Assembly: GCA_907164885.2 (NCBI GenBank)
Contig: OU015490.1
Location: 217,823,391 to 217,887,390, forward strand
DNA from: Dolomedes plantarius
Taxonomy: Eukaryota; Arthropoda; Arachnida; Araneae; Dolomedidae
Direction: 5' to 3'
Length of the DNA: 64,000 nt
Shown here: positions 50,341-61,600 of the stretch, one piece after another
Numbering within the stretch: position 1 is the stretch's first letter
How the letters are laid out: each line of letters opens with the position of its first letter
The notes under the pieces: model-generated
The model's database searches: none
What the model saw: only the letters and a program-made list of their open reading frames with translations
Told to the model about the DNA's origin: nothing
Position numbers and translations under genes: made by a program

Positions 50341-52107
50341 AGAACGTATTAAGGAAAAACGAAGTGACCCAAATATTAATTTATAAGAAACTGATTTTTT
50401 TTTAAAATAGAAAACGAGAAAATTATACCCTATTGAAATAGACATTGAATTTAAAAAAGTTAAAGAACATAATAAAATACCCCGTAGTTATCTAGGTTAT
50501 GAATTAGAAGTTGAATTATACATATAAAACTATATATATATATGTGTGTATCGGAAGCGAACAAATTTAGAAAAGAACTGTAAGGCGAAACAAAGCAGCT
50601 GAACAGAGAAAACAATTTAAAGGTTACCGTTTTACTGCTGTCAAATTTTGGAAAAAAAGTACTGTTAAACTGTTTTATATATGTACCCCGAAACTATATT
50701 AATTCCTTCTTAACCGAAAATGGTTTCATTTCCTTACGAAAATATTTCGAAATCTAACATTTATTTTTCAGATTAATGCTCCGGTTATATAATTTGGTAC
50801 ACCAAATAAAATATCTACAAACAGCATGAATTCAAAATTTCTATTTACTTCAAGCACAAGAAAATTCTATAAATTATTATGCTCTTTTAGACCAAAGACC
50901 AACGAAACTGTTTATGCAAAAAAATAACATCTTAAACTATTCTAAACTGATAGTTTTGAATCCTTGAATGGGTTTAGAACTTTAACCCAGGGGCGGTGAA
51001 AGATTTACGAGTCGTCATTAATGTCTTCCTCAGAAAATTTTTTATTTCATCTCAACGCGAAAAATTTTCTTTTAAAATAAAATTCTCTACGGAATCCATC
51101 TGTGAAATTCAGAAAACTATCAAACACCTCCTATTGTGATACGAAATTAAATCCAAAAAGGATTTGGGGCAAGTTTAAAAATATTGAAACTTACATATCT
51201 CTGAATATTTTAGGGTAAAATCCTTTAAGTAAATTTTTAAATGTATCCTTATCTTATAGAATGGCACAGTGTTTGTTTGCTCTAACTTCAAAATTCTGAC
51301 TCCACTGTTTTGATAAAAAAGCAATCCAAAAATATTTTCTGCATGAAGTTTCTTACTAAACTACTTTTGATCTCCCTTACTTGGATTGCATTCTGCAAAA
51401 AAGGGAAAATAAAATTATGTCAACTTGCATTTTTGTAGCGAGAAAATAAATATAGAATTCTTATATCACGTTACACTTTAAAGAACTATAAATCTCCCAT
51501 CGTACGTACATTATAAAGAAAAAACATCTATTTACAACCTGATTGAGATAATTTAATATTGTTTGTTTCGAGATAATTAACTGCATCAATATACTGTTTT
51601 TTTAATTGATTACTATTTGACATTACTTATTTCACATTATATTTAGAAGTAATTGGTGTGAGCTCAACAAAGTATGGTTTCCATGACATTTTTGTTTGAT
51701 TTCACTTATTTCAGAAGTATACCAACGTTTACCTATAATCTTCTCTGAACAGAACCACATTGCAGAGTTAACGCCCCTTTCTCGAAAATAATGACCTTAG
51801 CTCTGCCGTAAATTAAAGATTCTTTTTTTTGGTCAATCGATAGCAGTAAAAAAATTTCAAATTTCTTTTATCAAATATGCGTGGGCAATAAATAGAGACT
51901 GTACTTTGGTTAAGTATCATTGGTTTCCGAAACAGCTACTGTTCGTGCTTTTATCACTTCTTAGGGCGAATTCTCGCCAAATCTGATTATCTTAATTTTT
52001 TTTGTTATAAGCATAATCCATAACAACGTGTTTCCTAGAGGCGTATACCTAATATTACTGCATGAGAAGCTCACCAAGTAGTAGTTATTTGTCACTGCAA
52101 CCTCAAA
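50341..52107. other. No recognised feature
   Basis: About 1.77 kb of AT-rich DNA up to the TA target of the Tc1-like element at 52108-52109. Confidence 0.45.
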
Positions 52108-52237
52108 TACACTCTTAGACAAAAAAAAAATACGACGCACCGAGAAGGAGTTATCTGAATGGGGCGAAAATCGGTAGATGTGATGTACATGTACAGAAAA
52201 ACAAATTATTACAATTTGAGAAAAATTGGATGATTTA

Positions 52238-52489
52238 TGCGAAGTGGAAATGTCCACGCTCCGACTTCAAACAACGATAGCGCCCTCTGTGACGAAACGA
52301 GGAGTGAGCCAGAAGACGCGATGATCGGAACGAGTAACGACTGGGCAAGAGACGCGACCGATATGACGAACTTCCCCCTTTAAATTTCTAAATGTAAAAG
52401 CTGCCCCACTGTAAATAATGCCCCTAGAATAGATTTAGATATAATTAAATGGTTCATACCGAGCTTGTGTCCGTGTCTCTGTGTCCACA
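52238..52489 (+). repeat. 5' LTR of the Gypsy element
   Basis: Begins TGCGAAGTGGAAATG and ends GTCCACA. Same length as the 3' LTR. Promoter and polyadenylation signals would lie here; a TATA-like tatgacg and AATAA-like words are present but not decisive. Confidence 0.95.
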
Positions 52490-53056
52490 TGGGCGCTCGA
52501 CCGTTTTTACCCGAATGGATGCCCAGTGGTTCCTGCTATCTTGATGCTGTTTAGATACCTCTACACGTGATGATATTCTGCTCATTCATTCTGTGAGTAC
52601 TTTCGTTTTCGTTGATTAATTTTCAAAGTATTTACCACCTGTTCTAAGATGAAAGAATTTGGTCTGATTTTAACTGATTAACAAATACTTGCACCTATTT
52701 CGATGAATAGCACATTCGCTTTGATGATTTTGAAGAATTTTGATGGTTTAGAATAATTAAAAGTTTGTGTTATTTTGAAGAATTTTGATGTTTTAAGAAG
52801 ATTTAAAAGTTTGTTATTTTAGAAGATTTAAAAGTTTGTGTTATTTTGAGAAATTTTGATGCTTCTACTGATTATAATATTTGTGCTATTTAAAAGAATT
52901 TTTTCGTGATACTTTGAAGAACTTGTATTATATTGAACTATAAATTTCTATTGTTTTGAATATTTTCGTAAGATAGTATTGGTGTGATATAAAACTTGGT
53001 GATATAAAATTAGTGATATAGTATAATATAGTATTGGTGATATAAAACTTAAAATC
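52490..53056 (+). other. Gypsy leader with primer-binding region and minisatellite
   Basis: TGGGCGCTCGACCG starts directly at the LTR edge, where the primer-binding site belongs; I could not match it to a particular tRNA. From about 52725 to 52860 the words gaagaattttgatg and aaaagtttgtgttatttt repeat, and further gatataaaa repeats precede the start codon. Confidence 0.6.
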
Positions 53057-55942
53057 ATGAAATCCTTGGAAGAAGTTCCACATATTCGTGACGCATTGAA
53101 AAAAGGTTCAACTAATAGCGTCAAAATTTTACATAAATTAATTTTTGGATCTGATGACGGTCGGCTTAACCGTAAACATTTACGTGAATTTTCTGGTTTT
53201 AATCTTTTAACTTTTGATGTTAACGAAAAGAAAAAATCACTTGCTCATGATTTTACCTTGCAAGAGTTAACATCTGTCTGCAACTTGTTGTCATTAAATT
53301 TTTCGGCTGACATTAAGCAATGTGTGGATACAATTTTAAATGCATTATGTGACTTTTCACTGCTGGAAAGGATAACTTCAGAATCTGAGTCAGATTCCAG
53401 TGAAGACGAAACACACGACGGGGAAAAATTGTTTTCGCCCCAAAACGCTGAATCACCAGCTCGATTGGAGTTTGAGTCTGACCAACGCGGAAGTAAACAG
53501 AATTTATTGCTAAGTACGACAGATTCCTTTCGTTCTCCCTTTTCGTTGAAAGACCTGGTAGAATTAATTAGGCCTTTTACTGGAAAGGACGACACGCCTA
53601 TTGAAAGTTTTGTTTTCGAAATAGAAGAATTTTTTTCTCTGTATGAGATAAAGAATCCCGTCCATCAGCTCATCTTTGCAAAAAAATGTCTTTCGGGTTC
53701 CGCGTTAAATTTAATACGTTCTCTTCGTGGTATTAACTCGTGGAATGAGTTGAAACAAATTCTCTTGGATGAATTCTCCGATACGATTAATAGCATTCAA
53801 ATACACCAAGCTTTGCAACAGCGCAAATTGAAACCACATGAGACACTGTCGGAATATTTGGTTGAGCTGAGACAAATCGGTGCTAGAGGTAACGTTGATG
53901 AAAGCTCTGTAATTGAATATTTTATAAGTGGAATTCCTGATACTTCCCCTAATAAGATCCTTCTTTATGATTGTAATTGTAAAACCATTAGTGCATTAAA
54001 AGATAAATTGAAAACCTATGAAAAATTGTTCAACTTAACTAAACAAAAGTCTGGTAATTACAAAAAGCCATTTGGGAGATTTGATGATAAAACTAGTGCT
54101 AAAAAAGACAATTTCTTTCATGGAAACACTCCTATGGTTACATGCTATTCTTGCAACATGAAAGGACACAAAAGTTCTGAATGTCACAATCGAGACCGCG
54201 GAAAAAGGTGTTATGGCTGTCGAAATTTTGGACACATCCATTCAGAATGTCCAAAAAATGCAAATTCAAAAGATGGTAATGATAAAATTAAAACTAAAAA
54301 TAAAGGAGATGATAAACACGTCAATTCAGTATTACTAAATCCTATGCATATTGATATAACTGTTGACAATGTTTCTGTAGTTGTTCTTTTTGATACTGGT
54401 GCATCTGCTACTCTCATTCGCAAAAAAAATTATCAACAAATTGGTAAACCACCTCTTAAACCATCTTGCATTACATTTTCTGGACTTGGTTGCAACAAAA
54501 TCCATTCACTTGGGTTTTTCAAGGGAACTATTGAAATCCAAAGTAAGGTGATACAAACAAATATCCATGTTGTTCCTGACAAAGACCTCCCTTTTGATGG
54601 TATTGTGGGTATGGACTGTATTAGTCAAACTCAATTTACTTTTGTAAATAATGGTATACAAATAATTAATGATAATGATGATTCTAATGTTTTGGTGAAT
54701 GTTGCGAATGTTTTTGACGAAACTGATAATCTAGATTTAGCCCACATTCTGAACAAAGATATTAAAGAACAAGTAACTGATTTGATTCAAAATTATAAGC
54801 CTCTAAAAACCAAGACAACTGATCTTACGACGAAAATTGTCCTTACTGATGACAAACCCATCGCTCAAAGTCCCCGTCGACTTGCATTTTCTGAGAAGCA
54901 AGAAGTTGAGCGACAATTAACCAACTGGCTAGATGAAGGAATAGTATCGCCTAGTTCTTCTGACTTTGCTGCTCCAATCGTTTTGAGCAAAAAACCTGAC
55001 AATTCGATTCGAATTTGTGTTGATTATCGACGCCTAAATGCAAAAACAGTTAAGGATAGATTCCCACTTCCTCTTATTGATGATGTACTGGATACTTTGC
55101 AAAATGCTAAACTTTTCACTAATCTCGATCTCAAAAATGCATTCTTCCACATTGATGTACACCCCGATAGTCGAAAATTTACTAGTTTTGTTACGCCTTC
55201 CGGTCAATATGAGTTTAATAAGGTTCCTTTTGGGTTATGTAACTCCCCAAGTACCTTTCAACGATACATTCAACTTGTCTTTCGAGATCTTATCAAGCAA
55301 GGTATTCTAATTGCCTATTTGGATGACCTCATTATACCTTCTCTGAGCGAGGAAGATGCTCTTCAAAAATTAAAACAAGTTTTTCAAACTGCTTCCGATT
55401 ACGGTTTGGAGTTCAACTTTAAAAAATGTAACTTTCTTCGACGACAAATCCAATTTTTAGGCCATAGAATTGAAAACGGACAAATCCGACCCTCTGAGCA
55501 TAAAACACGAGCTGTCCTAAGTTTCCCTACACCTAAGACACACAAGCAAATTCAAAGCTTCCTTGGACTAACAGGCTATTTTCGTAAATTTATTAAGAAC
55601 TATTCATTAATTGCAAGACCACTGAGTGACCTACTTCGAAATGATACGCCTTTTCACTTTGGACCTGAACAAGAAAAAGCGTTCCGTACTCTTAAAGAAT
55701 GCCTTTCAAACAAACCACTCCTTCACATTTTTACTCCAGGTTCACCTCTTGAATTGCACACTGATGCAAGTTCTCTTGGCTTTGGTGCCGTCTTACTACA
55801 AAAATCTGCTGATGATGATAAATGGCACCCTATACATTATATGAGTAAAAAAACTCCCCCCCAACAATCTAAATACTCCAGTTATGAGCCTGAGGTTCTC
55901 GCAATAATTGAAGCTGCAAGAAATTGCGAATCTATCTTTTAG
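53057..55942 (+). CDS. Gypsy Gag-Pol: Gag, protease, RT, N-terminal RNase H
   Basis: A 961-codon frame, fusing Gag and Pol without a frameshift. Capsid-like Gag spans about residues 155-335 (LIRPFTGKDD, LSGSALNLIRSLRG). Two CCHC zinc knuckles at about 362-398 (CYSCNMKGHKSSEC and CYGCRNFGHIHSEC) bind RNA. The aspartic protease has DTGA near residue 446 and GIVGMDCI near 515. Reverse transcriptase covers about 615-790 with LDLKNAFFHIDVH, VPFGLCNSPSTF and the catalytic YLDD near 755. RNase H begins near 895 (LHTDASSLGFGAVL) and is cut short by a stop at 55940 caused by a one-base frame change just upstream; the rest continues in the frame at 55924. The product would make virus-like particles and cDNA. 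It starts at the first Met after the leader. Confidence 0.95.
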   Translation: MKSLEEVPHIRDALKKGSTNSVKILHKLIFGSDDGRLNRKHLREFSGFNLLTFDVNEKKKSLAHDFTLQELTSVCNLLSLNFSADIKQCVDTILNALCDFSLLERITSESESDSSEDETHDGEKLFSPQNAESPARLEFESDQRGSKQNLLLSTTDSFRSPFSLKDLVELIRPFTGKDDTPIESFVFEIEEFFSLYEIKNPVHQLIFAKKCLSGSALNLIRSLRGINSWNELKQILLDEFSDTINSIQIHQALQQRKLKPHETLSEYLVELRQIGARGNVDESSVIEYFISGIPDTSPNKILLYDCNCKTISALKDKLKTYEKLFNLTKQKSGNYKKPFGRFDDKTSAKKDNFFHGNTPMVTCYSCNMKGHKSSECHNRDRGKRCYGCRNFGHIHSECPKNANSKDGNDKIKTKNKGDDKHVNSVLLNPMHIDITVDNVSVVVLFDTGASATLIRKKNYQQIGKPPLKPSCITFSGLGCNKIHSLGFFKGTIEIQSKVIQTNIHVVPDKDLPFDGIVGMDCISQTQFTFVNNGIQIINDNDDSNVLVNVANVFDETDNLDLAHILNKDIKEQVTDLIQNYKPLKTKTTDLTTKIVLTDDKPIAQSPRRLAFSEKQEVERQLTNWLDEGIVSPSSSDFAAPIVLSKKPDNSIRICVDYRRLNAKTVKDRFPLPLIDDVLDTLQNAKLFTNLDLKNAFFHIDVHPDSRKFTSFVTPSGQYEFNKVPFGLCNSPSTFQRYIQLVFRDLIKQGILIAYLDDLIIPSLSEEDALQKLKQVFQTASDYGLEFNFKKCNFLRRQIQFLGHRIENGQIRPSEHKTRAVLSFPTPKTHKQIQSFLGLTGYFRKFIKNYSLIARPLSDLLRNDTPFHFGPEQEKAFRTLKECLSNKPLLHIFTPGSPLELHTDASSLGFGAVLLQKSADDDKWHPIHYMSKKTPPQQSKYSSYEPEVLAIIEAARNCESIF

Positions 55943-57336
55943 GAACTCACTTCAAAATTATAACCGATTGTGCCGCGTTTCAAAAAACATTAAGCAAAAA
56001 AGATTTGACTCCAAAGATTGCTCGATGGGCCATGCTTCTTGAGGAATTTGATTTTGAGATTCTACACCGAAAGGGTAAGCAATTGCCACATGTTGATGCT
56101 TTGAGTCATTGCATTGCTTATCATGTAGCTCACCATGACCCTATCACACTCAAAATTGCCAATGCTCAGGCTGATGATGAACATATCACAGCATTAAAAA
56201 CTCTGTGTTCTACCAACAACACCAATGAATACACCCTAAAAAATGATGTTTTGTACAAGATTGACAACGGTGATGAACTCTTGGTTGTTCCACAATCTCT
56301 CGAGACAGGAATAATTCGTGAAATCCATGAAAAAGGACATTTTGCAGTTTCAAAGACCGAAACAATGATTAAACGTGACTTCTACATTCCAAAATTACAC
56401 CCAAAAATTGAACGTGTGATCGGAAACTGTGTTCATTGTATTCTCTACAATCGAAAAAAAGGTAAACTCGAAGGCTTTCTTCATCCCATTCCAAAGGGTC
56501 AAGTGCCTTTAGACACATACCACTGTGACTTTCTTGGACCACTTCCTTCCACCAATAAGAACTATCAATACATATTTTCGGTTGTTGATGCGCTTACGAA
56601 GTACCTTTGGATATACCCAGTAAAATCAACTTCGACAAAAAACGCCATTGATAAGCTTAATCTACAACAGTCCAATTTCGGTAATCCTAAGAGAATAATC
56701 ACTGATAAAGGTAGTGCTTTCACCTCTAAAGATTTTGATCAATATTGTAATGATGAAGACATTGAACTTGTCCAAATTGCTACTGGTGTGCCTCGTGGCA
56801 ACGGACAAATTGAACGATTACATCAAACCCTTATTCCTGTCCTGTCTAAACTTTCCATTGATGACCCTGCAAAATGGTACAAGTACACATCCTCTGTCCA
56901 AAGAATCATTAACAGTACACCTTCTGATGCTACCAAATATACTCCCTTCGAACTTTTAATTGGCATAAAAATGAAAAACAAAGAAGACCTTAAAATTATA
57001 CAAATATTAAATGAAGAATATCTTGATTCACTGATTAATGACAGAAACGACCTACGTATTGTCGCTAAGAAAAACATTGAGAAATTACAAGCGAGTAACA
57101 AGAAAAACTTTGATAAACATCGCAAATCGCCATCGATTTATAACACTGGTGATCTTGTAGCCATTCAACGGACACAATTTTGCACTGGACAAAAACTGCG
57201 ACCGAGATTTTTTGGTCCCTATATAATTCACAAAGTGCTTCCGAATGACAGATACCAAGTTGAAAAAGTCGGGTCACACGATGGACCAAACCTAACGTCT
57301 ACGGCCAGTGATTATATGAAAAAATGGTCGTCATAG
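55924..57336 (+). CDS. Gypsy Pol continuation: C-terminal RNase H and integrase
   Basis: A 470-codon frame that continues Pol after the frame break. Its first Met is unlikely to be a natural start. RNase H remainder is in the first ~50 residues, followed by the tether ending in HRKGKQLPHVDALS. The integrase HHCC zinc-binding domain is at about 138-176 (HEKGH with CVHC). Catalytic residues are Asp202 (YHCDFLGPL), Asp261 (ITDKGSAF) and Glu297 (GNGQIERLHQ). Exactly 35 residues separate the last two, the D,D-35-E signature. A C-terminal domain with RPRFFGPYIIHKVL lies near 420. Integrase would insert the cDNA with a 4-bp staggered cut, matching the TTTA duplication. All catalytic residues are present, so the only clear defect is the break between the frames. 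Confidence 0.94.
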   Translation: MRIYLLGTHFKIITDCAAFQKTLSKKDLTPKIARWAMLLEEFDFEILHRKGKQLPHVDALSHCIAYHVAHHDPITLKIANAQADDEHITALKTLCSTNNTNEYTLKNDVLYKIDNGDELLVVPQSLETGIIREIHEKGHFAVSKTETMIKRDFYIPKLHPKIERVIGNCVHCILYNRKKGKLEGFLHPIPKGQVPLDTYHCDFLGPLPSTNKNYQYIFSVVDALTKYLWIYPVKSTSTKNAIDKLNLQQSNFGNPKRIITDKGSAFTSKDFDQYCNDEDIELVQIATGVPRGNGQIERLHQTLIPVLSKLSIDDPAKWYKYTSSVQRIINSTPSDATKYTPFELLIGIKMKNKEDLKIIQILNEEYLDSLINDRNDLRIVAKKNIEKLQASNKKNFDKHRKSPSIYNTGDLVAIQRTQFCTGQKLRPRFFGPYIIHKVLPNDRYQVEKVGSHDGPNLTSTASDYMKKWSS

Positions 57337-57875
57337 TACATTCATTATATTATTTGAACATTACTTTTTGTGTTTGTGATGTACTTTTTATATTTACTCC
57401 ATATATTATTCAAGAACAATCTTCATTCCTTTCAAATTTCATTTCTGAACTGAATCTCTAAGACACTCTGAACTGTTCGATTGGACGACATCTTGTTTTT
57501 TCAATCGTGATGTTAGAAAATGATGTTCCTTAATTGTGATGTTAACAAATGATGATGAACTTGTGATGTTTGATGAAAACGTGACGTCGACACGCTGCTA
57601 AAATGATGTTACCTGCACGTGACTTGGATGTCGGCTTTGATGTGGTGCCAACTCCATCTCGTCGTTACACCTGTGATGAAAAATTTCTTTCGATGTCAAC
57701 TGATGCAAATGAGACCGTCCAAACGACTTTGTCCGTGTGTTTGTGGAGAGGATTTTCGGAGAACATTTCTTCTGCTTTCGTTTCTCTCTCTTTCTTTTTA
57801 TTTTGCAGTTACTGTCTGTTCTGTCGTCCCCAAACCTGCTGTCCCGGAGGTCCGGTCCCGCCAGGATGAGCCGAG
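57337..57875 (+). other. Gypsy 3' untranslated region
   Basis: About 540 bases between the end of integrase and the 3' LTR. Short overlapping frames are not conserved-looking. No env-like frame with a signal peptide was found. A purine-rich tract before the LTR (aggatgagccgag) is a weak polypurine tract candidate. Confidence 0.6.
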
Positions 57876-58127
57876 TGCGAAGTGGAAATGTCCACGCTCC
57901 GACTTCAAACAACGATAGCGCCCTCTGTGACGAAACGAGGAGTGAGCCAGAAGACGCGATGATCGGAACGAGTAACGACTGGGCAAGAGACGCGACCGAT
58001 ATGACGAACTTCCCCCTTTAAATTTCTAAATGTAAAAGCTGCCCCACTGTAAATAATGCCCCTAGAATAGATTTAGATATAATTAAATGGTTCATACCGA
58101 GCTTGTGTCCGTGTCTCTGTGTCCACA
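57876..58127 (+). repeat. 3' LTR of the Gypsy element
   Basis: Matches 52238-52489 base for base by eye, and is followed by the TTTA duplication. Confidence 0.95.
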
Positions 58128-58139
58128 TTTATTCAAGAG

Positions 58140-59160
58140 AAAGAGCTTCACAAAATGAAAAAGTCAATAACGCGTTGCTCCACCTCTTGCCCTTATGCAA
58201 GCAACTTTTTCGCTTGGCATTGATTGATAGAGGTGGATGTCCTCCTGCGGGATATCGTGCCAAATTCTGTCCGAATGGTGACTTAGATTGTCAAAATCCC
58301 GAGCTGGTTCGAGGGTCCTACCATAATGCTCCATACGTGCTCAATGGGGAAGAGATCCGGCGACCTTGCTAGACCAAGGTAGCGTTGAGCAAGCACGAAG
58401 ACAAGCAGTAGAAACTTTCGCCGTGTGCGGGCGGATATTATCTTGCTAAAATGTAATCTCAGGATGGCGTGATATGAAGGGCAACACAACGGGGCGTATA
58501 ATATCGTCGACGTACCGCAGGTCTGTAAGAGTGCCACGGGTGACAACCAAAGGGGTCCTGCTATGAAATGAAATGGCACCACAGACCATTACTCCTTGTT
58601 GTCAGCCCGTATGGCGGAAGACAGTCGGGTTGGTATCCCACCGCTATTCGGGGGTCTCCAGACACGTATTCGCTGGTCATCGGAGCTCAATTCGAAGCGG
58701 GACTCATTACTGAACACAATTCTACTCCAGTCAGGGACATTCCAGGTCGAATGTGCTCGACACTACTGCAAACGGGCTTATCGGTGTACAGAGGTCAATG
58801 GTAGTCGGCGCAAGGGACACCGGGATCTCAGCCCCCTTGCTCTGAGCCGCCTATGAATGATCCTGGCGGTCACTGAAGCACCAGATGCACGTACGATCGA
58901 TGATAATGATGAATCTGGGGATGTTAGTGCCGCTCTGACGATTGCTCGGTCCCCACGTTCTGTCGTTTCGCTAGGCCGACCGCTTCCTTCTTGACGCTGT
59001 TTTCGGCCATGGTTCACCCATTCCTGCCAACATCGTCTAATAGTGACATCGCTCCTCTGCAAATTCGCCGATTAGACAAACCAGCTTCTTTGAGCCCAAC
59101 TACACGTCTCTCTCAAATACTGGCATCTGCGCATATTGTTCGTGCACCTGTATGCGACGC
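58140..59160 (-). pseudogene. Tc1-like transposase pseudogene
   Basis: Minus-strand transposase right of the Gypsy insertion. The DNA-binding part is at 58778-59062 (QRSDVTIRRCWQEWVNHGRK, EGSGRPSETTERGDRAIV, SSIVRASGASVTARIIHRRL, then PLRRLPLTSVHR). The first catalytic position lies near 58705 in IVFSNESRFEL, where the usual Asp is Asn. The third catalytic block (SPDLFPIEHVW) is near 58350. The N-terminus before QRSDV is frame-shifted, and stops and frame changes separate the blocks. The last ~40 codons reach nearly to the Gypsy edge. The lost catalytic Asp and the frameshifts make it inactive independently of the insertion. Confidence 0.88.
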
Positions 59161-59409
59161 ATAGTTACTGTCTACCTGAGTTCACGGAATGAAATGCGCA
59201 AAGAATTTATGAACTGGAATCGAAATTTCTGCCCTTTAATATCCTGCCAGTTGCGCAGTTAAGAAGCGCTACAACGTCACATGTTCATTCATTGGCCGCC
59301 AAACTTTAAAATTTTGCATTTTCCGTCGAAACATGTATGCATATCAATTTGTGTCCTATTTGCATTACTCCTTCTTGGTGCGTCTTTTTTTTTTTTGTCT
59401 AAGAGTGTA

Positions 59410-60570
59410 TACCAAAAATTTTTAACCCCAACCCCTCTATTCATAAAATTTGTCTTAATATTCCACTCATTAAGGCTGTTCTGTACTAGCCCTATCGGAT
59501 TATGTCACCTCAATGTTAACCTATGGAAAGACCTATGGGAGAAAATTTGTTTACTATTTAAAGCTACATAAATACTGATAATCCAATAAAAATGATATTT
59601 TCAGATGGCTTGAACTTTTCTGCACCATACAAAAAGATTCATTTTATAAATTTCGTTATCGTAATTATAAATTTTAGATTCCAAAATTGTTTCTTAAGTA
59701 CACTAAACCCAACCATTTCCGTCGAAACATGAATTTATACTGTTTCGTGGAACATATATTCGGCGACTACAATATACTTATTTTACTTAATATTCCTAAT
59801 TAAGTATAAATATTCCTAATTAAGTATAATTTTACAAATATTATACTTAATATTCTTATATATTTCTAAATATTCCTAAATTCCTATTTTTTCGTTTCTG
59901 ATATATATTTTTGATTCAACTTTAAATATAGAATTTCGTTCATTACATGTATTTTTACTACGTTTTTTAATATTTTGTGATTTATTTTGTTTCCCGATAG
60001 GGTCTAATTTTTTCCTTTCTTCTGTATTGTTTTTATGATTCAGCTGTTAATTTATTATCTGGATTACTTCGTTTTTCCTCAATACATTCTCCTTTTTATT
60101 TTAATCGATTTTGCCTCGATTTTATGGCTTCTTTCTCTCTTAAGGCTGTTTTGTACTAACCCTATTGGATTCTCTCACCTCATTGTTAACCTATGGAAAA
60201 AATTTGTCTACTATTTACAGCTATGTAGCTGTATTTTTAAATGGTATTTTCAGATATCCTGAACTTTACTGTACCTTGCAACAGGATTAATTTTATAAAC
60301 TTTGTCCACCAAAGGAATTTATGATCCTTTAAATCACCCTATACCAGATTTCGCCTCCCCCCCACCGAATAATTTGAATTTTAAAATATTATTTACATTT
60401 AAAAACGAAAAATGCCTCAATCTGTAAAATTTCTTTCTCTTTGATGGACTACAATTTTAAAAAAAACTTTAAATCCAAGTCTGCAATCATTGGACAAATT
60501 TTCTCCATAGGTTAACATTGAGGTGAGCGAATCCAATAGGTTACGCAGTATCCTTAAATCATGAACAATT
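59410..60570. repeat. Dispersed repeat in three copies, one inverted
   Basis: A ~60-bp core (aaggctgtt, then gtacta-ccctat-ggatt, then cacctca-tgttaacctatgg) occurs at about 59472-59525 and 60138-60200 in direct orientation and at about 60506-60562 inverted. Sequence between the copies is AT-rich. It may be one composite element with an inverted end. Confidence 0.75.
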
Positions 60571-61329
60571 TATTGAAGTTTCCTTTCCATACTGAGGAGT
60601 ACATGACGTAAACAAATTATGAGTTAACAAAATTGAATATACAGCATAAATACATTTAACACCTGACACAACTTACTTGATAGAGAATAACGAAAAACTT
60701 GAACGTCTATTTCATTTTCTGGATCTAACTGAGCAAATAAATCTGTCTCAACAATGAATTTAATCAAAATGAACAAACATCCTTCCCAGAGTAGATAGCA
60801 ACGCAAATATTATTCCAGGATTCAGTCGAAAAGGATATTTTAAATTCATTTATAAAAATTAATATACATCATGTAACTAAACTTAAGTGACAATGCAGAC
60901 TAAATACGAATAATTCCCTTTAAGTCTTTAGACATCAGTACGAATACTGTTGTCGAAGTCACAAATATTCAGAAAGCAATGCTTTCTCAATAACAGTCTA
61001 TATCAAAGAAACTTTCGGTATAGTGGTAGTATGAGAGAGCGAGATTCGAACCTCAAGACACTGGAAATCAAAAGTTCATCTGATAAACTTTTAAATTGGA
61101 AGAATTTTCATATTCTTTTGTCCATTCTCACAAATGTGACTGAAGTCTGTATAAACCAACACCCTCAATTACAAGTTCTGCTAAATTCATCAATTTCCTG
61201 AGAACGAGGTTCGTTCACATAAATACAGGTCTAAATGCAAGATTACTGCAGAATATTTTATCTCCCGTAGATACAACGGATAAAACACTCCACGAGAATC
61301 TTTGACGTTTGAAACAACGAGCTATTTGT
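60571..61329. other. No recognised feature
   Basis: About 760 bases. A short tRNA-like stretch near 61015-61060 is discussed under rejected items. A plus-strand 83-codon frame (60950-61201) has no recognised relative. Confidence 0.4.
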
Positions 61330-61600
61330 AGGCCCTAATCACGTTACTTCGGGAGCGTATCGTTGCGTTCTTCCATTGGCGAAGAGATTGTTGATATGAC
61401 CTGTGATTGGTTTGTTATAGCACGTGGCCATTGAATTGATCTCCGTGATTGGTTGAAATTTTCATCGCTGATTTCTATGCTCCTCTACGTAAGCAATGTG
61501 AACGAGGTTTGAGATTGTAAACGCTTATTAAAACGGATTTATGTTTTAAAGCATAGATATTTTAAAAGCCTTTATATTCAAATTATACATGGTAAGAAGC
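61330..61600 (+). promoter_or_regulatory. Candidate promoter with clustered CCAAT boxes
   Basis: Less AT-rich than its surroundings. ATTGG (inverted CCAAT) occurs at 61376, 61407 and 61448 within about 75 bp, along with a CACGTGG-like word near 61421. About 140 bp downstream, acatGGTAAGAAG at 61587-61599 fits a splice donor. This is compatible with a promoter and first exon of a plus-strand gene lying beyond, but no coding exon is seen up to the end of the window. Confidence 0.3.

Larger units (their letters stand above)
52238..58127 (+). mobile_element. Ty3/Gypsy LTR retrotransposon, nearly intact
   Basis: 5890 bp with 252-bp LTRs that match at every position I checked, start TG and end CA, and are flanked by TTTA (52234-52237 and 58128-58131). 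It encodes gag, protease, reverse transcriptase, RNase H and integrase in that order, which defines Ty3/Gypsy. The only obvious damage is a one-base frame break inside RNase H near 55915. The insertion lies within a Tc1-like element and is therefore younger than it. Confidence 0.96.
52110..59407 (-). mobile_element. Tc1-like transposon split by a nested Gypsy element
   Basis: Inverted ends of about 40 bp (CACTCTTAGAC, an A run, then acgacgcacc/agacgcacc, then agaaggag) at 52110-52150 and 59368-59407, with TA outside (52108-52109 and 59408-59409). Removing the Gypsy insertion and one TTTA leaves about 1.4 kb, the usual Tc1 size. The transposase is on the minus strand to the right of the insertion. 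Confidence 0.9.

Noticed and set aside
57598..58021. Overlapping frames after integrase as an env gene
   Set aside because: They run into the LTR, occupy both strands and three frames, and show no signal peptide plus transmembrane arrangement.
61012..61062. tRNA gene suggested by ggtatagtggtagtatg and agattcgaacct
   Set aside because: The A-box-like and B-box-like words are too close for a tRNA, and no acceptor stem pairs; at most a relic of a tRNA-derived sequence.
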